Positions 13,601 through 27,400 of a stretch of DNA of 64,000 nucleotides are shown one piece after another. Position 1 is the first letter of the stretch; each line of letters starts with the position of its first letter. Source of the stretch: Lethocerus indicus (Eukaryota > Arthropoda > Insecta > Hemiptera > Belostomatidae). The notes under the pieces are model-generated. The model did no database searches and was not told the origin of the DNA. It was given only the letters and a program-made list of their open reading frames with translations. A program made the translations under genes and the position numbers. The stretch covers positions 12,671,154-12,735,153 of the forward strand of contig JACDQD010000002.1 of assembly GCA_019843655.1 (NCBI GenBank). Reading direction: 5' to 3'.

Positions 13601-15750
13601 CAAGCGACATTGATGTTTAAGTGATACGGGTAAGAGAATGACAGAGGAGAAATACACTGGCTACCCTCATGTATAAATACGTAAAATGTCAAAATAAAAA
13701 TAAAAAAACAGTAAAAGTAAAAATGTATTATACTTATTTGATATATTTAAATCAAGGGACAACTTCTTTTTAAGGCGTCCAATACTTTAATCTATGTATA
13801 TTTTATGATTTTCTTTTAAATTTTGGAAAGAAATCGCTCTCCGGATAATTGTTTTTGTATTTCTTTCGGTATTTTCCTGATATCTCTTGCCTGCGAGATC
13901 CTTAAATAGAGATCGGTTTCAGCTTCTCGCCATCGCCAATAGCGAGAAGACGGTGGTCGTTATCGAATAATAAGCCCTTGTAACAAATACAGAACGATCC
14001 AAGAAGGAAATAAGATTGATTCAGGACCTCTAACAGCAGTAATAAGGAAAAAATAAAAAACATAAGTGAACAGAAAAATCAAGTACAATCGGAGGAACAG
14101 TGCAGTGACAGGAACAAGGCTGCTTCGGTGGTTCAATGAAAGTTTAATGTGTGTTTCAACGTCAATTGTGCGGGATTGTTCCGATTCGATTATTGGCAAC
14201 CGAAAGGGTTGAATTCCGCCCGGCCTTCTGATGCGAATGTACAGAGTACTAATGAAAATAGACCAGGTTTCATGTCGGCGATGTAATCCGTGTACATTCG
14301 ACTTCTGTGCCATTGAATTCGTGACAGTAGGCATTCAGTTGTGGATAGGGCCGGCGCCGCCAATTCACCTCTGTCCAATTAAACGCCGTTCCTTTCCATG
14401 CAGATGACGTCTTCAACTGCGGTATCGCATTCATATTGGTACGGCCCAATGCTTTTCAATCGAAACCTGCCTTCCAGGATCTAGGAAACCATCCGTGAAT
14501 ATCATATCGCGGCACTACCGCATCCCATCACTCGACAGTTTACTCGTCTGAGCTAAATCGATACTAGTATGTCATATTTTCACTGAATCTTGTTTTTCCA
14601 ATGAGTATCGTGTAGTCGATATTTATTTCATTCGTCAGGTTGACGTCAACGATCGTTTTACAGTCTTTACGGATAAATCAACTCTTACAGGTTGCACAAC
14701 GGTTAAAGCACTGTCTATGTACAATTAAAAGTAGCATGCCAGGACTAAAATGTTCCGGCTGGGTATATAACCCACGATATTATACATAAAACATTATATA
14801 CAGCGACATCGTGGTTTCTTTTATTTATTTGATATGAAAGCGGCATCTTTTCATTAAAAATATTATGAAAGAAATTTTATTTATTTTAATTAATCGTTAT
14901 TTAATTTATTTTAACAAACGTAAGATATTGATACGACATATTTTAAAGAAATAATATTTAGAAATATGGTTGTAAAGTTGTAATTATTTAAAGTTCATCT
15001 CCAATTTACCATTACTTTTAAGTTTAATTTAGTAGATATTTTTTTATATTTAAACCTCAATCGAACAAAATAATGAAATAACGCTCTTAAAGGTAAATAT
15101 GTTTTCTTCACGTGTCTTTAAATTCGTAGAAAATGTTCGAAAATTCGAGGAATATACCACCTATTTGACGATTCAGAGCGCGCCCTTGCTGGCTAACTTG
15201 ATACATTTTTCCCTCGGATAAGTGGAGAAGTCGGGAGTTTTTTCAAACGAGATTTCCGGCGCTTTTAAAAGTTCCCGAGACCGCTCCAAATCTTTACTAA
15301 CGGGATCGACAACGCCCATCCAGTATAATTACTCCTCGTACGAGAAGCACTAGGAATGAAATTGTGCTGTCATTTTAAAAGAAGGTGAATTTAACAAAAT
15401 TATGGATTTCGGCTGAATTGAAACCTCTATCGTTAGCCTTTTAACCTACGGGGCTTATAGGTATAGGGCGTTCCCGGGCCAGTCTCTTTATTCACCGTAT
15501 ACGCTGTCACTATTCGATAGTTTATTTTTTTCGTTCTTTCGTTTGGGGTTCGCATCTGCGAATGGCATTGTTTTGTCACAATACTGGTTGGCAACTGGTC
15601 CTTTAACTATCCAACTAATGTAGGGACACCCAACAATTAATGTTAAGAACATTAAGAACGGGACAGCCCGTAAATGTTAAGAACAAGTTGAATCGGCTTT
15701 ACGTATTTTTTAAGGAAGCGTACCAGTAATGGGCGACAGTTTGACCGTAT
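10641..15750. other. Gene-free AT-rich stretch
   Basis: No exon, RNA gene or recognisable transposon was found. A pyrimidine-rich, GC-richer patch lies near 13.32-13.45 kb and another near 15.18-15.32 kb, neither with coding motifs. Confidence 0.5.
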
Positions 15751-15756
15751 ATATTT

Positions 15757-16212
15757 TTATTTAACGCCAATTATTAGGGGCGCGGGATAGAGGAGTGTTT
15801 CGACGGGCGCCGTCGATCCATCGGCAGGAAGTAGGGAGGCTATTGATGGGGGAGTGTTAATATTAATTGAGGGGGTCGGGGCGTAATGGAAATGACGCCA
15901 TCGCGCGATTGGGGTCTGCCGCGTCCCGTAATTACCGGCGACTCTCCGGGCGGGCGGCGTGGACACTTGGGCCTTAATAACTCTGGGCCCGCTCAAAGCG
16001 CGCCCCACACGTCAGTCACCACCGTTTTACAATTCCAAACTGCAAATTACTGTCGCGCCGCGCCCATTTGCATCCTTGAACCTGTCACCGGGACCCACCC
16101 CCCAACGGCCGTGTCCTTCCAACGACGTCGCCCGTTCTACGACCGACCGACATATTCTGGGACAGTTGACGGGCCCAACCCAAGACTCGACCGAATACTG
16201 AATCCTCCATGA
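15757..16212. promoter_or_regulatory. GC-rich island with octamer- and homeodomain-like sites
   Basis: An abrupt GC- and CpG-rich island in AT-rich surroundings. It contains ATTTGCAT (16066-16073), the POU octamer core, a second related site TGCAAATTA (16041-16049) about 17 bases before it, and TAATTAC (15929-15935), a homeodomain core. Open frames exist on both strands, but they look like by-products of base composition: they are proline/arginine/threonine-rich and match no family I know. I read it as a distal enhancer, CpG island or promoter of an unseen transcript. Sites are seen; function is inferred. Confidence 0.35.
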
Positions 16213-16215
16213 GGT

Positions 16216-19200
16216 TCGATGAAATGAAAGGGACTACATTGAAATGTTTTGATAGTATTGGAACCTGACTGATGAAGATGAACGATGTTTAGACGTCGGC
16301 AAGGTTGAGAGTCAATACTCTGTGCGAGCTTGAGAATGTCCTAGTATAATTTCCGCGTCCATCTACTCATCACCAATGCAATCGGTTATTGTCCAACATC
16401 TCCATCGAAATTCGCCTTCGTTAGATGACACGTGAATTCCGGCTCCGAAAAAAGCCGGTAGACTTACCGTTCTTGTCCTATATGATATCATGACACGTAT
16501 GAAGTTATTAACGAAAGTAATTACGATAGTATATTATTATGTATAAGATAACCAATCCCGAGACTTTAACTATTATTGAAGCATTTCTATATTTATTTTA
16601 TATTTTTTGTGAAATCAGCCAATTGGCCGATTACGCGAATTAATTACGATCTCGTATAATTAATCTAGCACTTTACCAAGCAATATTGAATTATATTATA
16701 TTTATGAAATCTGTGAAAAAATTACTGCAAGTTAAATGATTTCGGTTTTTATTATAAATAGAACAGCAAGTTCATTACTGAATTCTTAAATATAAAATTA
16801 GTTAACTCCTATATGTGTTCTTGAAAAGAATAAAAAGATAGGATGGAAATAGAGTTTCGGGACTGTAACACAATATAAACGTAGCGCGCACCGTTGTACG
16901 TGGAAATAAGTAACCGTCCCTTCAAAATAGGTTATTTGCCACGTTTCCAGTATGTAAATTTAGGCGAAGAGCCGATAAATTGTTGGCGCCCTTACTGAAT
17001 ATTTCCTTGTTTGAACATGTATGTGTGAACAATGTTTACAATGCAGAATGGGCCATTTAATTGTTTTCAAAGTTAAGGATTACATTATTAACAGTACATA
17101 TTTTTGTCAAAAAAGAGTATATATAACTTGAAAGAAGTTAATATTAATAACTACTTATTAATGTACACCCATAACACCCATACATATGTATTGGTGTTTA
17201 CTTCAGTTTGTGAATTTATTCTTTCTGTTATTTAGGAAAAACAAATATTGCTGCCTCACTGTGTAATAATAAATGCATAATTTAAGCTAGCCTAGGTATT
17301 AAATGTTCATCGCAAAATAAGCCATGACTCCGACTTACCTGGTTTACTTTTTTTTCCGTTTCGGTGTGTGTCAATTGCATTTTAACTGAATTTTCGGTAA
17401 AACGGAAGAGTTATTATGACCTCAAATAATAACACAAAGATAGATTAAAGCTTAGTATGCAAATAATGTAGGTCATATTATTTACACGGTATCAGTAGGT
17501 TGATTGAAACCTTGCACGGATTAAAATATGTGAAGGTATCATGAATAGTAATATGAGTTTGTTCGCTCTGAGAATTTTATGCCGCAATCTCACAAATCGT
17601 TATTGTGAGAAAAGAATTATATGAATATATTGGATAACTGTTCAAACCGCTACGATACTGTTCTTTCCCTTTCAACTGGAGTCTCTCGAGTTTGATTATA
17701 TCTTGAGTGATCTCCTAGAGACTGGCGCCTCCCTTCACTTGTCATTGCAGGTTGTCATGTAGCTCGATGCTGGTTGTGTTACTAGTTTCAGTAACGGGCG
17801 GCTTGAAACTCATTCACCTGTTTAGTGCACAACAAATCCAACACAACAAGTCCAGTTTCTTGATTTCAATGTACTGCACCTGGCGACTAGTTCTTCTGTA
17901 ACCATTAATTTCGAACTAATTTGCTCTTCTTCATCGTGGGCATGTTCTTGCCATTAGTTTCTTCTTGCCCCCAAATCCTCGTTAAGGACACTATTACTCG
18001 TTTCCGAGCGAAGCACCCTATCTCTGTCCCACCACTTTGATGCGGAAAACCATAATCCACTTGTCCGGAGATAGTGGCTGACTGGTCAGAATCATACAGA
18101 AGGTCGATTCAATCAATATCGGAATGCCTTGTCCGAGTGGAATACGCCATACGACAGACTTCCAAAACAACACGTTAAAAATAACCGCGATAACATTGTC
18201 GGAATCAGTATCGACGACAAATAGATTTCGGATAGCAAATATCGAATTAATACCGCAGATAAATGTACTCCAAAAACAATGAAATCGAACAAGTCTGTGA
18301 TCGTGTAATGAGATAGGGATTTGGGATGTTTCGTTTTGTCTGGGTAACTCATTTCTGTTTGCATTGTAAAACGCGCGATTCATTGACGATCACACGAAGA
18401 AGATAACGGAAACTACACGAATGTTCTACCCCAATTTCCGAATTAAATGTCGAACTAAAGTCTAAAATTATCCCGCCTAGACGCTAGATGTCCGAATTAT
18501 TTCTTCCTCGCGCTTCCTGTTGTCGTTTCTCCTAACAACTAAAATCACACTTTTAGTGTATAAATAAGGTGGAATAGTGGACTGATAATTTTCATCCTCC
18601 GGGATATCATTCATTGAAAATCGAACGAAATAATTCTATTAAAATATTGATCATTTTGATACTTCTTGGCAACATACTCTGGCCCTTCAGGCGATATTAA
18701 TGTTTCGTCAAACAACATACTTATTGTCATTACCTCGGGACAAACTAGCTTACTTAAATATCAAATATCAACAAGTTAGCGGAATAAAATTACTTCATTT
18801 AGTGGAATCGAGAAGGGATTATAAATGCAATTATCACTCATCATGGGAGTGTGGGCGCGTTAATTCCATAAAAAAATTTGAAAATCATTGACCAGAAAAA
18901 AATGGGAAAACAATGGGCCCAATGGTAATTGTAGCAATGAAATATACTACAAAATTCAATTTTATAATACACAAAAATATGGACAATAAGTACTTAATCA
19001 GACTTACGTACGGTATAAGTCGTAACATGAAGTTATTTTGGCAAACCTTCTCTTTAATTTCTATTAGAGGTGTACAAATAATTTCGGTTTAAGTATACGA
19101 ATGTACATACCTTTTATGGCATATATGTATACATTGGAGAGTAAAGCTGGGTTTCTTAAAAGGTCAAGTACTAGCTTGTTTATAAGACTAACATCTGGTG

Positions 19201-20690
19201 TACACAGGTTGGAGCACAGGGGTATTGTTTCTTCGGACAATAGGATTACAAAATGTAGCTGTTACAGGGCAGTCCTTCAAAGGGAGAGGAGGGCGTTCCT
19301 ATTTCCGGGACTTCGAGACCCGAAAATAATCGTTACATTCATGCCAGTTTCACAAATCTCTCAAAGTAACAAATGCTCAATTCATTAGTAATCGGTTTAA
19401 GAGGAGGGCGCCATAAGACTTTTGTGAATATCAAAGCCTTTGCCTACCGCGAAGGATGGATAGAAACTCCGTCTCTAAGCCGACTCCCTACTCCTCTTTA
19501 AATATATCATTTTACGCCATAGCCACTCTGGAGAGCTTGGTACCTTACCCCTTACATTATACGAGTGTAGCAATCTTGGCTGGTACTGAACTACGAAAGT
19601 GGCTTATTTCGCAGCTTACGTTGGTGGCCTTTTGTTCTACTCTCTTTCTATATGTAATCATTATCGTTGATCGAAGCTCGGTTTTAATTTTATTTATTAA
19701 AATAATAAAAATTTGAATTAAAATTTGATTACATTTTTACAAATCATCTATGGACTATAGATTTTATAGTACCTTGTCTCCCAAGGCCCCTTCTTAATCG
19801 ACCGGCTCATTTACAGAAAGTATTAATTATATCACCAGCAAAACGCTCTTATATTTTAAACGTTTTACTTTTTCTAGGAAAATTAGCACATTTTAAGAAA
19901 ACAAACCAGATTTTTTTTTACAACTAATCAGTGTTCATACTTTTGATAATGAACACTTAATTAGACACCTTAATTATTAGTTACAAAATTTAATTGATGT
20001 GATGGAAGTGATTTGATTTAACAGAATTTACTTGACTCCTACAGTTAGAATCTAACCAATTAACAAAACGAACTCAGTAGGAGAGTTTTTCCAAAAAAAA
20101 TAAAAAATATTAATTGCCTAATCTTAAAAAAAATTTATTGTTCCATGCGAGTAGCCTCTACTCACCTATTTGATCATCACCAGCCTCGGTTTCTTTGTAA
20201 ACTTTGGATTCTGGCTCATAGAATTTGGAAAAATAGTTTGAATATTAGTGTATATTCAACGCCCGCTTACTGTCACCTAAATGAACTGAAGTATCAATAC
20301 CAATATTACTGGGCTCGAGATACCTGCACAGTATCAACGCTATTTATCGTAGGGTTGCGGAACGAAGGGAAGTGGCTTTAACAGATATTCTACAATCAGT
20401 TGTGGGGGATACGCCGCTTAAATCGCGGCCACGCTTCCTCGAGCTGTCGCCAATGTTAATTTCCCGTGGTGAAATTAAACACAGACCTTATCTCCTCGAC
20501 TCTGCCTAATTGTTAGCTCAATTTGTCGGATCAAACTTGTGATTTATTCATTAAAGTTGAGTTTCACGGGCGACAACCCGTTGCCCCTCGACCATCTCGC
20601 CTATATCCTTCCTCTTCCTCTAATTTAATTCCGCCCAGCTTTCACTTCTACCTCCAATAAGTTCGCCTGAAATTCTGGTTTCGAATATTG
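16216..20690. other. Gene-free stretch downstream of the minus-strand gene
   Basis: No coding exon was recognised. It contains one copy of a dispersed repeat (17935-18045). A GC-richer block at about 20.40-20.69 kb lies beyond the 3' end of the minus-strand MAM/EGF/FN3 gene. Specifically, no transmembrane or tyrosine-phosphatase exon for that gene was seen here. Confidence 0.5.
17935..18045. repeat. Dispersed repeat, copy 1
   Basis: This copy resembles 36363-36460 in the same orientation. Shared landmarks in order are GTGGGC, CTTGCCA.TAGTTT, TCGTTA.GG, CTCGTTTCCGAG, AAGCACCCT and TCCC.CC. Similarity is about 70-80 percent by eye and fades on both sides. No family was recognised; it could be a decayed transposon end. 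Confidence 0.45.
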
Positions 20691-20727
20691 GAGTCGTAAC
20701 AAAATTATTTTCTGTTCTAATTTCCGG

Positions 20728-20731
<4 letters not shown>

Positions 20732-20781
<50 letters not shown>
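20732..20781. repeat. (TA)n microsatellite
   Basis: About 25 uninterrupted TA units. This is one of at least ten similar tracts of 40-60 bases in the window. Confidence 0.95.
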
Positions 20782-20784
<3 letters not shown>

Positions 20785-20839
20785 GTTCAACCACTGCAAG
20801 CGTAGACGACAGTGGACGAACTCGACTTCTTCGCAATAA

Positions 20840-21236
20840 TTTATTCATGAGATAATGAAGATGCCAATGAGAATTCACTGAAATACTTTTTGTACAAAAT
20901 ATGTATGTATTGTGGGCAAGACTGTTTTGCCAATTTAATTTTTTTTCGGGGTCGAAGTAGTGAATGCTGATAAAGCAGTGGTATCAAATAATTCTAGGAA
21001 ATATTCGTCAACTGTTACGGTTTGTTTTTATATGTACGCTCTATTTTTTCTATTTAACGAATATAACAAACGTTACTAATAAACCAACGACTTTACAGCA
21101 CAAAAATGTGTTAGTGGAGTATGGAACAAGGAGAGATATGATGGGATTGGAACACAATCTATAATTAAAAATTATATTTTTAATGTGGCTTAATATGACC
21201 CCGCAAAATTTAACTGTATTTAAAATGATATTTAAT
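20840..21236 (-). terminator. Candidate 3' UTR with polyadenylation signals
   Basis: Downstream of the minus-strand stop codon at 21281-21283, the minus strand has ATTAAA (plus 21231-21236, about 45 bases after the stop) and AATAAA (plus 20840-20845, about 440 bases after). Either could end the transcript of the MAM/EGF/FN3 gene if the stop is genuine. Confidence 0.3.
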
Positions 21237-21280
21237 CCCCTACATTAAAGTACTATAAGAAATGGAAAAAATTGAATAAT

Positions 21281-21466
21281 TTATGCAATGAAGGTTGCCG
21301 ATGATATTATAGCGGCATTATACAGAGACATGTACGCCGTGATCTGGACTAGCGCCAATTTGTAGACTCGTCCAGATGTCAGGGGGTTGTTGCAAATTTC
21401 ATCCACAATACTGGAATCTATAGTAGTGACATCGCTCTCACCACTGAGATCAATTGTGACCGCTCC
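21281..21466 (-). CDS. Exon z, C-terminal exon with stop
   Basis: It starts after TCTTATAG in phase 0 and runs 61 codons to TAA. It includes CNNPLTSGRVYKLALVQITA, matching the N-x-P-L-x-P-G-x-x-Y-R-V strand of receptor phosphatases, and ends in a moderately hydrophobic tail (AAIISSATFIA). In relatives a membrane segment would follow shortly. The only other donor available is a weak CT|GTATAA about 45 bases before the stop. Confidence 0.65.
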   Translation of the reverse strand, partial: GAVTIDLSGESDVTTIDSSIVDEICNNPLTSGRVYKLALVQITAYMSLYNAAIISSATFIA

Positions 21467-24400
21467 CTATAAGATATTGACACATTAAAGAGCAAAAAGG
21501 CGCATAACGGGGCAACCAACCATAATTGAGCCTAATACAAATACTGAGTGAAAAAAGAAAAAAAACAAAATGAGGAGTCGTGAAATTGTTTTATAAATTT
21601 TTCTGTTTTTTTCCTAGAATTGAAATTGTGGCAAATACGTATATTGTAATTTGGTTTTCGTTTAAGGTAACGTTTACGTTGCAGATGACCAATCTGATCT
21701 ATACTTAAAACGCTTATTAAACACCTTCAATAATTGTTCTTAGAAATGTTCCTACATTTTTTTTTTATTTGCGGGCTACCTGTCGGCCGATAACAGGTAA
21801 TAATATAATTTTGGGATATGCCCATTTTCGATTTCACGTTCGATACTGTACTTATCATACCGATTTGCTGAATGTAGCTAAGTCCGGTTTACAGCGAGAA
21901 AATTAAATTACGGGAACTACTATTTGAGGGTACGTTTACCTTAACGTGCACTTAGAGTACACCAAGTATTCGCTAGTGTATTATATACCTCAATAAACTT
22001 GCACCTGTTAAAGGTATCGCGTGATAAAAATTTCATACGGGATGAGTCCCAATCTAAATTCGAATTATGATACTCACCTGTTCGTACCGACTGGCCACGA
22101 AGTAATTAGTCCCCATTGCGTTTTTGACTATACTTGCGATATAGTCATCCTTGATTTTTGATTTTCTGCACTTGTTGTCTATCCTCAAGTCTATGAGGTC
22201 CAAAATATTCTCTGTCGGTTCTTGTTCCTCTTCTTCATTTTCTACTTCGACCACAACAACTAAGGTGTCTCTGGAAACAGCGGCAGAAAATTACTTTATA
22301 ACTGTATCCTAACGGTATTTGATGAATGCGACAATAATGTAAATACACTAAGAATCACATCTGAAACATTTTATCAACCCACAACATTGTTAGATGGGAA
22401 TTTCGTTTAATGCGTACGTCGTTGATTAATTTAGGGAATTTTCGTCTGTATTTTAACGTGGCCCGGAGTGGGAATTGTTAGTGTGAATTGAGTAGAGTTG
22501 GAGTGCATACACGATCAACCCGGCGTAGTCTGAAGAAGTGTCAGTCTCGGCGGTGATGTTATCCCAGGTAATTTCCAGAGATTCATCGTTGGTGAAAAGG
22601 TAGTTTGGGAGTTGTGGGAGGTGGCCCTGCCAGCCGGGGGGCGGCCTCGTGCTCACCGTCAACCTCGAGCTCTCTCCGATCCAAACGGTCTCCGCCATCA
22701 CGCTCAGAGCGTACGTAGAAGCCGTTGGCAGCCCAGTCAACTAATGGAGAAAAACAGAAATAAATTAACTATAATTGTAATTAGTTTGTTTTATTATTAT
22801 AATAAAAAATATTATTATTGTTATTTTATTAATGGATAAATATACTCATGAACTGTAGACTATAATATGATTTTAATATAACAGATTATAATATGAAATC
22901 CACAAAATGAAAACAGGTACAACCGTATTAGACACCACTATAGGTAAAGACATAATAATTTGAGGTTGTATTTACAACTGTGACATAACACATAATAACA
23001 CATAAAAATATGTACACACTGTTTACAACAAATTCACTTTGTAGTACAGAATGTCAAAATATTCGTGTTTGATTGGATAAAGTATGAAATCTACTCGTTT
23101 CGGACATTAGGAAGGTACCTGTATTAGTATAATAGAGTTTCTGTTACCGACCGTTTTGTAATTACATCAAGTGACAAATTATTCATTGTACGCGAAATAA
23201 ATTTACAAATGTATTCAGTTTCTTGACTATGACCTCTATAGAGTAGTTTCGCTTTTCTTCGGTGACCTGCAGCTCTTGCTTTGGAAAATCACGACAGCAG
23301 TCGTCCTCCTTGTAGGAGCTCGTATGTTCTAATTTAATTAGGAAATATCTGATGGATCCATTAAGAAATTTAGGTAGATCCCATGTTAAAACTATTTTGT
23401 TGGCTTCCACACTGTTCACAACCAGGTTCTCTGGCTTTCCTGGGCCTGCAATATTTCCAAAATATGTTTACATTAATGAGAGCGGTGCATTTAAATTAAC
23501 TAACTAAAATACAACTTATTGAGAATGTAATACATAGAACGAAAATCAGATATAATAAGAAAAACAAAAGCATATTTATTCATTACTACTGTTATTTGTA
23601 AATTAATAATTCCAAACTCTATTTGATACGAGTGGTTTAATTTATGTAATTAATTTTTTATTTATTTTATTAAAATTTAAGCGCGAAAATATTAAAATCC
23701 GCATTATCCTGGTTAACAGAGAGGACGATTATACGCACTCTTTTCACTCATATTTTTGCAGAATCAATTCTATTGGGTTTGAGAACAAATATAGTACATG
23801 CGTGAAAAAGTGCTGTGATGGAAAAATTGAAATGGTGCTGTCTTTGTTTCTCAGTTCTGAATTAATAATTACTAATAATTTATATTTTTCCGTAAATACA
23901 TAAATGATAGCTTGCCGAAAGTGTCCGAAAATACTTACTTCCTTCCTTTGTCCTGGCGGTAACATAGGCAGGCTCTCCGTCTTCATCGACCTTAACGTTC
24001 CTAGCGCTCACCTTGAAACATTTGTCGGAAACATACTTTACTCGACCAGCGTTAACACGTTTACACAAGGTACTCGCCTAAAAATCCTATCAGTGATATA
24101 GTTTAAAACTACGGAATGTCTAGAAATTAAGGTAAAACCCCTATAATTAGAGCTAAAGTATAATAACGCTAATAATTTTATTAGACGTAATACGGTCGGC
24201 TTTTGAAAGGATGTGCCTCATCTTCTCAAGGGTATACGATTAGTGTATGACTAATACACTGTATCAGATTATGACTAATAATCTGTATGTGTGTGATGTT
24301 CAGTAGAACAAGTTATCTAATATTTTATCTCGTCTATAACTGTAGGCTCTTACCGAAATGTTGTATGTGGTATCGGATCTCAAGTTTGTGATGGTGTAGC

Positions 24401-27400
24401 AGTAGTAGGCGGGCCAAGGCAAGCAGGGTTGGGGGTCGTGTGTGTACCTTCTGCCGCCGAAGACGCTAACGGTGAAAGACTTCAGTCCAGCCGGCTGGTA
24501 TGCGGCTGGAGCCGCCCATCTCAATCCGACGCTCTGTCTGCTCATCTTATAGACGGTCAGCTCCCTCACCGGCCCCGGTACTGTCATTAAAACGACAATA
24601 CAGTAAATCAGATACTATTCTCACACATGGAGCCTCCAAGAATTACGAACAAGATCGAGTATGCCGTTTACCATTGTAAAATGGAAACTCCGATGGACGC
24701 TCGATCCTATCGTTTCATTACTGTACCGGTCCCACTTTAAAAAAGTCATCCACAAAATATTGATAACAGATTTAATTTAGTAACCGACCAAAATGACATT
24801 TGGATATCCGTCTACTATTCGACCAAAATTAAAATACAAAAAAGATGATATTACAACACAATATTCGCTGCAAAATATTTTCCTCAAAAACAGGTTTATA
24901 GAGATTAAGGAATAGACAATGTGGAAAATGAAAAACCGTTGATGAGAAGTGCAAGAAACACTTGAAAACCAAAAGAAAATATCTGACAATTACAAAAAAA
25001 CCCGAATACATATAACTTGATTTTACATGATAATGACTAATAAAAATACTAACAAACTAAAAAAATACTAGCAACAATAACATAAACATCAATGAAAAAA
25101 ATTGTAAAATGCGATACAACTGATAATCAAACCCACAAGAAATAATAGAAATATATTCGAACTAATTTCATATGAAAAAAGATTATTAACCTGAATAAAC
25201 GAAGTAAAATGTGAAAAATTGCAGAGAGGTATTCTCAGAACAACTATTGAACGAACCACTAATGTAAATGCTTATAGTTTCACTGGGGAATGAAACAAAT
25301 GAAACCGAAAACCCACATTCACTTAAATTTAAAAAAAACTACATTATAAAAAATATATACGAGAGGAATTGAACCAAATTTACATTTTGTAACACAAGAA
25401 GTTGGCTTTAGAATGGAAATTGTGATACCAAAACCAGCAAGGAAAATAAAGGAAATAACGCAATAATAAAATTTAAAACAATCATTCTTAAAAAAACAAA
25501 TTTGCCCTTAAGCAGAATATGTATATAATACATCCAATTTATATATTTAAGAATCAGATGTACAATGAATTTTAAAATGGCTATTAGAAACCAGCAATGT
25601 CCTTCGATATTCAGAAAACAGACTAGTCTGGATACATCCGAAGCTCAATTACAATTATTTAACAATCTATGATCTTGATCTTGCGAGACCTATTCACCAT
25701 ACCCTATGTTCAAGGTGGGAATGCACTTGTATTCAGATTCACTACAGTGAATATAACCGGTTCCAAAATCGATGATTCAAATATTAGGCGCACAATTTCA
25801 GAGCCGAATCAAACTTCGTTTCCGTTTAAATAATACCTAATACTTATTTTGATGACATCACCCTACAATAAAGCTTAAAATGTTTGCAAACGTTAGAAAG
25901 AAAATCCACTGTGCAACTGCGTCAGATGATACTCGACGGGAACTACTCTGCAAATTGCTGGTAACTTCATTTTTTCACTCTGCGTAAATGGTAGCTGACA
26001 AGAAGGTGGTGCTTACCGTTTGGGGCGGTAGTGAAATTTATCTCAAGCTTGTGACTCTGATCATATCCAGCTGTGTTTCTTAAGTAGATTTCCAGTGTGT
26101 AATTGGTTGATGGTCGCAATTCACTCAATAGTACTGTATTATTTTTTGTATATTTCGGATTGACCGACATTGGATTCCCCCCTTCATCCGTCCACTAAAA
26201 AATAAAGATTATTAATTCATTTTATTGTTTTAATTTAAAATTAGATTTAAAATTATTGATTATCCTATTACTATTAAATGATAATTACAACTATTAAGTA
26301 GGAGGATATCCTATATCGTAAAATAATTATATTCTATTAGTTCTGAGTTGTCACAGAATGCTTTATTACCGGCGTAAGTACCCGCCGGTGTTCTACTACC
26401 GGCTTGCTACTGTGGGTGGTGAAAAGGTGAAACCGGTCAAGCCAATGACAAAATTGGTGAGTGGGAACAGTAAATATTACGTTAATAAGGGGAATACTTT
26501 TGAGGTACATACTATAACTCAAGAGAACTTCAAATAAATCAATGATAGCCCAATGGGTAGCACAGGACACCACCAAAAGATATCTCTGTATTAAAAGAGA
26601 AAAGGTGGCAATTTCCTTCATATACCAGGAGGAACAGGTAGAACATTTCGTATAGTCACTCCGTATGGAGTTCCAATAAAAAATGATCTGGCACTTGCCA
26701 TTTTATCATTAGCTCCTGTGGCCAATCTTATGAATGGAGTACGGATAGCACATTCAGCAATGAAATTATCATTAATTATCGGTACTGAAAAAAACCAGAT
26801 ATTAAAAAAGCATACTGTCAAGCTCAAGTATGAAGCCTTTGTAAAGTCAATTGGAATAATGCACCACGGTTCGCATTAAGTAGTTGGTGGCCCTCGATGG
26901 AACGTTACAAGATTTAAGACAGAATAACCAGTTGATGAGAGTAGCTGAGGATCCTTCCACGCCGGATAACTAACAATAATGTTTACATAATGGAAGCTTA
27001 ATCTCTTAATGAGAGCTTAATCTCTTTGATCATAAGTTGAAGGAATTTCTTTAAGGGTAAATATGAGAGTCCGTTTTATAAGGATTAGCCACTCTTATGA
27101 AGCATTAACGTAACATTGCAGTTTTATTATCTTAAATTATAGGGTCAATAAGTTTTACATTTTAGTTAATAAGACCATTAGTTTTATCACCCTCTGCCAA
27201 CCCAACCACATTGTGTGGTGCTTCACCCACTTGCCCAAGTCTAGCAACAACGGGAGCGAGTAGCCAATAAACTATATGAATTAAATCTGTTTTTCCTTAT
27301 TTTCATAGCGCTAACTGGTTTTCACCGTAAATTAAAAAAAAATGAGAAACATTTTAATGTACAAATAAAAAGTCGAATTCTTTGAATACTTTTTGAAATA

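Noticed and set aside
15886..16212. 108-codon plus-strand frame in the GC island
   Set aside because: Open on overlapping frames because of high GC; low-complexity Pro/Thr/Arg content and no motif.
18018..18383. 121-codon minus-strand frame
   Set aside because: It overlaps a dispersed repeat and matches no family; an overlapping second frame is also open.
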